Source of the DNA: Planctomycetota bacterium
GTDB taxonomy: Bacteria; Planctomycetota; Planctomycetia; Pirellulales; UBA1268
Direction of reading: 5' to 3'
Length of the DNA stretch: 12,645 nt
Assembly (NCBI GenBank): GCA_027622795.1
Contig: JAQBZA010000051.1
Span: 1 to 12,645, forward strand
The first letter of the stretch is position 1; the number at the start of each line of letters is the position of its first letter. The position numbers and the translations under genes are program-made. Of this stretch, positions 6,719 through 12,645 are shown one piece after another. The notes below the pieces were generated by a model, which did no database searches, was not told where the DNA came from, and was given only the letters and a program-made list of their open reading frames with translations.

Positions 6719-9700
6719 GGATGACTCGGCGTCGCGCTGGGCCGCAGTCGCGTTTTCAGCAATCGCACATCAAGCGTCAGCTCACCGGCGGGAACCAACT
6801 GTGTCAGGCGGGAATCAGAGACTGCATTTTCGACCCAGGCGGCCGGGATGCGAAATACACCGACTGGATCTGAGAACGGAAACTGAAACATCAGTTGGGT
6901 CGTGAGCCCGCCGCCCTGCGGCACCAACCGCTCAATCAGGTAGCGGGCATTGCCGAGGGGAACCACTCGTACGCTGGCCTCCTGGCCGGGTTCCAACCGC
7001 CAACTCACGTTCTCGGGAAGGCAGACACTACCGGGGTCGACTCGCACCACGAAGGCTCGCACGATTTCATTCGCCGTGTTGAGGGAAAATGCCGCGGTCA
7101 GGCGACACGCATCAACGCCCCAGATGAGATCATTCCGACTCTCCACCGACCGCACGGTGCTGGCCAGTTGCAGTCGAGAGTCGAGAGACCGCAGCACGCG
7201 CACGACCTTGGCTCGCGAAATATCGAACCTCCCAAGGCCGCGCGACTCGCCAGCGACCGTGAGAGCGGGGAGGAAGACCGTGCCATCGAGGCTCATTTCA
7301 CAGTCAGCAACCGGCCCCAGTGCATCGGGCAGTTGCATGGTGGAATTCGGCGCAACGGGTACAACAAAACTCAGCATCTCAATCTGGCCACGTTGGCTCC
7401 GCCCCGGTTCGATGCCGAATTCAACACGGTGGCGACCGGCATTGACGAGCGGAATTCGCACCCTCTCATCGCTGCTGATGGGTACAGGACGCCCACCGAC
7501 AGATGCATCGCAGATACGGCCCCCGACCGCCTGCTGATTCATGGCAAGCGTGGTGCCGGCATCGGCGTCGACGTCGATCACCATCCGCCAGGGTGTCGAT
7601 TCACCGACCTCAGGGCTGGGCCCACTCAGCGAACACGCCACGACGCGAACGTCCACTGGCAACGACTCATGACGAACCAGCCGTTGAAAGAGTGGCTCCG
7701 GAACGAGGGCCATCGGTTCATCTTTTTCTCCAGCGCCACCGGGAGTGAAGAAGACGCGAAGCGGGCTGTCGGCCGGCTCGTCGGCGAATGTCGCTGGCGA
7801 TACCACCAAAACAATCACGGCGACCCACCATGCCGTGGTCACCATGCGAGCGGGCACCAGCAGGTTTCTCAGCCCTCCAAGCCGCACCATGCCGCCACCG
7901 AGGACCGCCCACCAAACTGCCCGCCCCAACTGGTCGAACGGCATTGCCAACCAGAGGCTGCCCACCGCGGCCATGATGGCGAAGACAACGAGCAACCACA
8001 TGGCTGCCGCTGGCAGCACAACAGCTGCTGTCAGGGCCAAGAGTCCCGCCACGATCGATGCTGATCTGACGAGTGAGGTGTCGATGACCAACAGGCTTCC
8101 ACCGTCACGCCGTCCGACAATCGGCACCAGCCGATACTCTCTGAAGGCGCCGACGCCTTCGAGGGAGGTATCCCGGGAGGAGCGGGCCATCAACGGCTCG
8201 TCAACTGGGTTATCGGCTGCCGTTGCTCGCCACGAGGCTCCGAAGAACCGCTCGAGCCAGGTTCCTGAAGGAGCGGTTTTTCCACCAAGAATACGATGCG
8301 TGGCTGGTTGCCACGCAATGTCCACGTCGGGAGCGAGCAGGACACGCACGTCCCGCTGCAGCACCGGAATGTCGAGTGAACCGCCCTCAATTTGTACCGG
8401 CCAGATGCCGCGCTGGGCTGGATCGCTTGCCAGCGCCCGCACGGCCAGTTGCAACGATCGACGGCCGGGCGGTAATTCGATCGCCACATCGCCACCACCG
8501 GTTCCTCGCGCAACACACCGCACGAGTTGCCCATCGATGACAGCACCCTGCAATTCCAGCCCGGGTGGCAACGTGAAGGCGACACTGGCACGGCCATGAT
8601 TCTCAATGTCGAAGCGAGTTTCATATTCAGTGGCACCGGCAGCATGACACCACATCAGCGTCTGCTCGCGCCACGCCCAGGCCCGCGCATCCTCGCCGCT
8701 TCCACTCCCGCCCGGCACCAGTTCCGCGGCGGGCATCAGGTCATCGACGGTGGCCCGGATGTCATAGGAAAACTCCGCGACTGTGGCGTAGGCCTGGTCG
8801 GCAACATCGTCGCGGGGAGGCAGTTCCTGAAGGCGATGATTGATGAGTTGCGGACGGAAGCGGCCCGCTTCACGAATCGCCACGGTGCCGCGATGTTTCG
8901 TGGCGCCGTCAATCCAGGCCAGAGGCACAGGGACAGACCCAGAAAAGGCAATTGTACAGGCCGCACGAATGGTCACCGGCTGACGAACCGAGGGCGTGAG
9001 TTCAACCACCCAGGAGTCGGCAATCGGCTCACCGAGGCCCGCCGTCCTTCGCTCCGGCACCTCAGTCCGGCGGGCCAAAATTGACCCGGTGGCAGGGGGC
9101 AACAACTGCCATTCAAGCCGGTCGTCCATCACGGTTGAGAAATGGACGACGACCGAGTCGATCTCATTCTGCTCCGGCGTGCACTCAAACGTGAACGACT
9201 CGATCAGCCGCCCGTCCCGGGATGTCAGCCGAACATCCGTCGTCACGTCGAGAGGGGGGCGACGTCGCAGGAGTCGCAGCACCTGCCGCGCGCCCCGCGA
9301 TCCAGCCGGGAGTCGCACTCGAATCGCGGCATCATCCAGCAGCATCGCCAGCCGCGGGTTTCCCATCGTCACGGGATCGGTCTGCTGCTGGATGTCGATT
9401 GTCATTTCCGCCCCGGTTCTCACGGCAAGAATCGAGTCGGTCTGTTCACCACGGAATTCCACCATGTCAAGCTCTGCCGCCGGGATCGGGACCCCGGCCG
9501 AGAGGCCGGCACGGTGGCCCGTGATTCGGAGCATGATTGGTTTGGAGGGCGTGACAGCCGACGTCAATGCCACTCGAAGCTCGTTGCGATCTCCCTGACG
9601 CACGACCCGCCAGTCGGGAGATTCATTGACCGTGTCAGACAGCGGAGCCACCAATGGCGGCCGAATCGGTGCTGAGACCAACTCCACGGTATCGATGAAC

Positions 9701-11145
9701 CAGCCCTTCGTCAGCCAGCCCCGTAACTCGAAGGCCTCGCCCTGCCGCACCGTCACGTCGCAGGTCGTCCGCGCCAGCACGGCTTCAGGCGAGGCGTCCA
9801 CGACGCTGACTCGTTGCACGTTGACATCGGCAAGACGGCGTCTCACCGCGACGTCGACGCGGGGCCGTGGCCCTTGGTGTTCAATCCAGATGCGGGCCGG
9901 CAAAACCCCCGATCCGACCGGCGTATCCACCGGCGGGGTGCGCCAACTCTGCGCCACCTCCGGCGACACCACAGCCGCCCGTTCCACCGCCACATCAGCG
10001 ATGACCTGTGACGGATCCGTTTCGATGACCATGCCGCCGCCTGCCCACAGATCCTCGGCCACCTGGAGAACGGAAATCAGAGTCAGCTCGTTCTCGCGTT
10101 CAGAAAGTGGTGCCACCGCCTCGACAAGCAGCGCCTGCCGCCGTCCCAGACAGCTCATGGGGAGGTTGACCCGGAGGCCCTTCCCCCCTTCGATTTCCTG
10201 CCACTCAGGCTGTGGCGTGAGCGCTGGCGGCGGGTGGAGCCGAACACCAGTGACAATCGTCGTCGGAGACTTCGTCAGCGTCACCGCAACCGCCGGTCCG
10301 GCATGATCGGTCGCCATCGGTTGCCAGACCGAGTCGGGCTCCACCAGCATGCTCAGCCGAATCTGCTGTCCCACAATCACCGCCGACGTCCATGAAATCA
10401 GCCGCGGGCCTGATTGCCCTCCTGCGTCGGGCGTTTCCAGGCCAATTTCAACAGCCGACCGCGGCCCGACGTCGATCCGCCAGAGGCGTTCCGAAGACGG
10501 GCCCGACGCATCCTCAGGTGCGGGAGTCACCGTGGCCGCCGGTACCAATGGCACCAGCCCCACAGGGAGTCGAAGCACGATGGTTGATGCGAGCGCTGGC
10601 ACCAGCGGCAGGGTGATCATCCGGCGATTCTCTTCATCGCGTTCCACTGGGCATTGCCACTGACAGGCATAGGTGCCGGGTTCCGGCGTGAGCAGGGCAA
10701 GACTGCCATCGGAGCGGCCGAACACGGTAGCCTCTCCCGTGCCCGCTGCCGTTGTCATCCTCGCTCCCTGCACGCCAAGGCGACCGAGGGAAATCAGCGG
10801 CATGGTCGCTCCGGAGGCAAGTGTCCATGTCGCCTCTCCTTCGAGCACGGTCCTGGCGGGCGTGTCAATCAGTCGAGCGTCGTACCGCACAAGATCGAGC
10901 AGGGGAGTCGCCCCCCACAATGACTCCGCTGCAGACCGCCCCTGCCCCAGGCGAGAAAGGGCAGCCTCAAACTCCGACGCCACCATCGGAATGTAACGGT
11001 TGGTTCCCAGAGGAATGTCGCCCAGGCCTTCTGGGGGAAGATGCACGCGCATGAATGTGAGTGGACGCTCGCCGTCAGCGCCCATCAAGCATGGAACGAC
11101 CACGAAGAGGAGGCAGATGACTCGGCGGGGCAAGACGTTGATCAT
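6271..11145 (-). CDS. Giant exported beta-rich membrane-anchored protein (frameshifted, N-terminal 1463 codons)
   Basis: I know no function for this protein. As read it has 1624 residues, but the last 160 are Arg/Ser/Pro-rich and out of frame. Repaired at 6753-6756 it would have about 2055. Residues 1-23 are a signal peptide (RRVICLLFVVVPCLMGA). Residues 31-195 carry a beta-rich module opening with MRVHLPPEGLGD and including MPLISLGRLGVQ and TPEPGTYACQWQCPV. More beta-rich sequence runs to about 1020, including LPPGLELQGAVIDG. Membrane helices lie at about 1028-1090, just after DTSLVRS. A second signal-peptide-like stretch starts at M1101 (TTAWWVAVIVLVVSPATFA-DE). A second, related unit then begins (LRVFFTPGGAGEKDEP), which suggests an in-frame fusion of two paralogues. 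No stop or ribosome binding site separates the halves. The ATG overlaps the stop of the upstream gene as ATGA. The protein is probably anchored in the membrane with most of its mass outside the cytoplasm. Confidence 0.75.
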   Translation of the reverse strand: MINVLPRRVICLLFVVVPCLMGADGERPLTFMRVHLPPEGLGDIPLGTNRYIPMVASEFEAALSRLGQGRSAAESLWGATPLLDLVRYDARLIDTPARTVLEGEATWTLASGATMPLISLGRLGVQGARMTTAAGTGEATVFGRSDGSLALLTPEPGTYACQWQCPVERDEENRRMITLPLVPALASTIVLRLPVGLVPLVPAATVTPAPEDASGPSSERLWRIDVGPRSAVEIGLETPDAGGQSGPRLISWTSAVIVGQQIRLSMLVEPDSVWQPMATDHAGPAVAVTLTKSPTTIVTGVRLHPPPALTPQPEWQEIEGGKGLRVNLPMSCLGRRQALLVEAVAPLSERENELTLISVLQVAEDLWAGGGMVIETDPSQVIADVAVERAAVVSPEVAQSWRTPPVDTPVGSGVLPARIWIEHQGPRPRVDVAVRRRLADVNVQRVSVVDASPEAVLARTTCDVTVRQGEAFELRGWLTKGWFIDTVELVSAPIRPPLVAPLSDTVNESPDWRVVRQGDRNELRVALTSAVTPSKPIMLRITGHRAGLSAGVPIPAAELDMVEFRGEQTDSILAVRTGAEMTIDIQQQTDPVTMGNPRLAMLLDDAAIRVRLPAGSRGARQVLRLLRRRPPLDVTTDVRLTSRDGRLIESFTFECTPEQNEIDSVVVHFSTVMDDRLEWQLLPPATGSILARRTEVPERRTAGLGEPIADSWVVELTPSVRQPVTIRAACTIAFSGSVPVPLAWIDGATKHRGTVAIREAGRFRPQLINHRLQELPPRDDVADQAYATVAEFSYDIRATVDDLMPAAELVPGGSGSGEDARAWAWREQTLMWCHAAGATEYETRFDIENHGRASVAFTLPPGLELQGAVIDGQLVRCVARGTGGGDVAIELPPGRRSLQLAVRALASDPAQRGIWPVQIEGGSLDIPVLQRDVRVLLAPDVDIAWQPATHRILGGKTAPSGTWLERFFGASWRATAADNPVDEPLMARSSRDTSLEGVGAFREYRLVPIVGRRDGGSLLVIDTSLVRSASIVAGLLALTAAVVLPAAAMWLLVVFAIMAAVGSLWLAMPFDQLGRAVWWAVLGGGMVRLGGLRNLLVPARMVTTAWWVAVIVLVVSPATFADEPADSPLRVFFTPGGAGEKDEPMALVPEPLFQRLVRHESLPVDVRVVACSLSGPSPEVGESTPWRMVIDVDADAGTTLAMNQQAVGGRICDASVGGRPVPISSDERVRIPLVNAGRHRVEFGIEPGRSQRGQIEMLSFVVPVAPNSTMQLPDALGPVADCEMSLDGTVFLPALTVAGESRGLGRFDISRAKVVRVLRSLDSRLQLASTVRSVESRNDLIWGVDACRLTAAFSLNTANEIVRAFVVRVDPGSVCLPENVSWRLEPGQEASVRVVPLGNARYLIERLVPQGGGLTTQLMFQFPFSDPVGVFRIPAAWVENAVSDSRLTQLVPAGELTLDVRLLKTRLRPSATPSHPCRQSPGAQSQSCRGTPAAFSRPCRSRLHVAWSLSRGDRLIFGPRSGWPSSSLTSRLACCFRPGSMPATDHLSMPRSASPSTRLSIGSISKRSGLATPTRASSVPLISAGLAWPRIRCASSSNGLRQGVFGSMLRPASRKGRRIEERLP
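6753..6756 (-). other. Apparent frameshift site (run of four A on the minus strand)
   Basis: On the minus strand the reading is CTG AAA ACG in the upstream frame (L1463, K1464). Adding one A gives CTG AAA AAC GCG ACT GCG GCC CAG. This joins the two coding frames without a stop and with natural-looking protein on both sides (DVRLLK-NATAAQRDAESS). The downstream frame is closed by a TGA about five codons before this point, so the crossing must occur in a small interval. A homopolymer deletion, either a sequencing error or a real mutation, is the simplest explanation. Confidence 0.65.
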
Positions 11146-12645
11146 GCGGAGCGTCCCGGCGTGGTAACGCTTTCCGACTGCCCAATCACCGACTGGGCAA
11201 CGATGAGGGACGGGGATTCTTCACCCCGCATCAACGACACTGAACTTCCCACCGGTGATCGCTGTCCAGCGGGCGATGGTAAACGGATGAGCCCCCGCAT
11301 GGCTGCAGCGAGGAGTCCGCAACCGACCCCCGGGAGGGCTCCCTGGATGAGCATCGGAATCAGACCGGGCCGCGCCGCTGCGAAGAGCGCGAGGCCGAAA
11401 GCGACGGTGCTTACCAGCCAGGCTGAACGAACAGCCGGCACGTACACCATGAGAAGACCGATCGCCAGCAGGGGGCCCGAGACGGCCAGCACGAGCAGCC
11501 ATGTGGCGGCCATCCAGAGCGTCTCACTTCCCGGCGATCCGATTCCCGAGTAGACAAGTCGACTCCTGACCAAGTCAGTGTCGACGGCATCCCGGCCAAC
11601 GTCACGGGTATCACCGGCGTTGGCTCGCAGCCAGCTGCCGATGACGGATTGGGGCGCGATGGGTTTTCGCTTCCAGCCGATGGTGTCCCACACCCAACGC
11701 TGCTGGTCGGTCCAGCGCTGCGGAGATACCAGCACATGGCGGTCGGGGGGGAGATGCACATCCCAGTAAAAACGCCGTTGCTGCACACCGTCGGCGAACT
11801 CCGGCGGCGCCAGTATTACCCGATCAAGTCCGGCCAACCCGATCACGCCGACGGGAGTCCAGGAACGAGCGAGGCGGAGCTCCAGAAGCGCGGTTGAGCG
11901 AACGCCAGCTGACGGCAGCAGCACTTCGATCCCCCTTTCAGTTTGTACGACGTCGTCGATGCGGCGGTCATCAAGCCACACTTCCATGGACGTCGTCTCC
12001 GATCCATCAGGAGTCAAAAACACGTCGGGAAGGGTCAGCACAAGACGATCCGCTGTGGTGCTGATGGCATACGCAAACCTGTCTTCGCGGCGATCGGCAA
12101 GGAGGCGGGTCTGCAACCATGCCGCTTCGATGATCGTCTCCCCTGACATTTCCCGCCGGCGGGTCGCCAGCGCCAGCGGAGCGATCTTCTGAAATCGCGC
12201 CGTCATCCACGAGCGCGATGTTCCTCCCACGGGTGCTGTTGTGTCGCGCTTCCATTCATCACCACGGACATCGATCGAAATCGCATCGTTGGCACTGACT
12301 TGAAGGGTTTGTCGACCGACCTTCGTGTCGAGCGGCAAGACAAGCGGCAAATCCTCTGCGATTGTCGTTTCGGAGGGGATTTCCGGCGCCGGCAACTCGT
12401 AGGTAACCGTCTCCTCGCCGGCCCCGAGCAGGGGTACTGGCAGCATTGCTCTGGCGCGTGACCAGCCTGTTGCAGGCCCCGGCTCCCCCTTTTGAGCCGC
12501 CGCCGCGGCCTGAACAGCCGTTTCGCCCTTGGAAAGGCTGTCTAACGAGTCCGCCACCGAACTTTTCCCGTCGGCAGCCACGCCATCGGCCACAGGGTCG
12601 ATGACGAGATTGAGAAGTTGGCCATTTTGACGAATTTCCAGCGTC
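11142..12645 (-). CDS. Beta-rich membrane-anchored protein, 3' part (5' end outside window)
   Basis: Partial gene: the frame stays open to the window edge, and the visible 500 residues begin with TLEIRQNGQLLNLVIDP, a beta-strand-like stretch. A start inside the window (GTG at 12593) is possible but unlikely, because coding sequence continues upstream of it without a break. An Ala/Pro-rich linker follows. Next comes a beta-rich domain with SMEVWLDDRRIDDVV, a block VILAPPEF, then YWDVHLPPDRHVLVSPQRW. DTDLVRS precedes about three membrane helices at roughly visible residues 375-452. The cytoplasmic or terminal tail of about 45 residues is Ser-rich. The layout matches both halves of the giant protein encoded next, including the DTxLVRS block before the helices in its first half. 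The stop overlaps the next start (ATGA), so the genes form one operon. Function unknown. Confidence 0.75.
   Translation of the reverse strand, partial: TLEIRQNGQLLNLVIDPVADGVAADGKSSVADSLDSLSKGETAVQAAAAAQKGEPGPATGWSRARAMLPVPLLGAGEETVTYELPAPEIPSETTIAEDLPLVLPLDTKVGRQTLQVSANDAISIDVRGDEWKRDTTAPVGGTSRSWMTARFQKIAPLALATRRREMSGETIIEAAWLQTRLLADRREDRFAYAISTTADRLVLTLPDVFLTPDGSETTSMEVWLDDRRIDDVVQTERGIEVLLPSAGVRSTALLELRLARSWTPVGVIGLAGLDRVILAPPEFADGVQQRRFYWDVHLPPDRHVLVSPQRWTDQQRWVWDTIGWKRKPIAPQSVIGSWLRANAGDTRDVGRDAVDTDLVRSRLVYSGIGSPGSETLWMAATWLLVLAVSGPLLAIGLLMVYVPAVRSAWLVSTVAFGLALFAAARPGLIPMLIQGALPGVGCGLLAAAMRGLIRLPSPAGQRSPVGSSVSLMRGEESPSLIVAQSVIGQSESVTTPGRSA

Noticed and set aside
6745..6765. Programmed ribosomal frameshifting in the giant gene
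   Set aside because: The CTG AAA ACG context is not a standard X-XXY-YYZ heptamer, the A run is only four long, and I saw no clear stimulatory pseudoknot. A simple indel is more likely.
7846..7870. A hidden gene boundary at M1101 in the middle of the giant gene
   Set aside because: The segment looks like a signal peptide, but the frame is continuous through the preceding membrane helices, there is no stop, and no ribosome binding site lies before the ATG. It was kept as a fusion.
6895..8064. Plus-strand open frame of 389 codons inside the giant gene
   Set aside because: It is antisense to the giant protein, with no ribosome binding site, no motifs and a biased His/Arg/Pro composition. Other long plus-strand frames in 4907-12200 were rejected for the same reason.
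1..12645. CRISPR array, insertion sequence, tRNA or prophage signatures
   Set aside because: No regularly spaced direct repeats, transposase motifs, terminal inverted repeats around a gene, or tRNA cloverleaf were seen.

Overview
The window most likely comes from a planctomycete (Pirellulales-like). This is inferred from a DUF1571-type exported protein, from very long exported beta-rich membrane-anchored proteins of a style common in that phylum, from the high G+C content, and from GTAGG-type palindromes between genes. No rRNA, tRNA or other taxonomic marker is present, so the assignment is an inference.

Layout. Bases 1-157 hold no gene but carry two stem-loop repeats. A DUF1571 secreted protein gene (158-1075, minus) follows. 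A 352-bp divergent intergenic region separates it from a plus-strand operon of three tightly packed genes: a metallo-beta-lactamase-fold hydrolase (glyoxalase II-like), a PlsC-type acyltransferase and a CdsA-type phosphatidate cytidylyltransferase (1428-3841). The last two match consecutive steps of phospholipid synthesis: lysophosphatidate to phosphatidate to CDP-diacylglycerol. This operon ends against a minus-strand gene at a palindrome (3838-3865) that contains both stop codons.

The remaining 8.8 kb is a minus-strand cluster, read from right to left. It starts with the 3' part of a beta-rich membrane-anchored protein gene that runs off the window end (11142-12645). Next, joined by an ATGA overlap, is a giant gene (4979-11145). 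After a 181-bp gap comes a predicted lipoprotein with a gluzincin-type HExxH metallopeptidase site (3862-4797). The giant gene is open in one frame for 1463 codons. It then appears to lose one base in a run of A (plus-strand 6753-6756), and its coding character continues in another frame to 4979. Repaired, it would encode about 2055 residues.

The giant protein looks like two related modules fused head to tail. Each has a signal-peptide-like start, a long beta-rich extracytoplasmic region and a terminal bundle of membrane helices. The partial upstream gene has the same C-terminal design, so the locus seems to be three related units, two of them fused. Their function is not known to me. The architecture points to a cell-envelope assembly, and the neighbouring exported peptidase may act on the same compartment.
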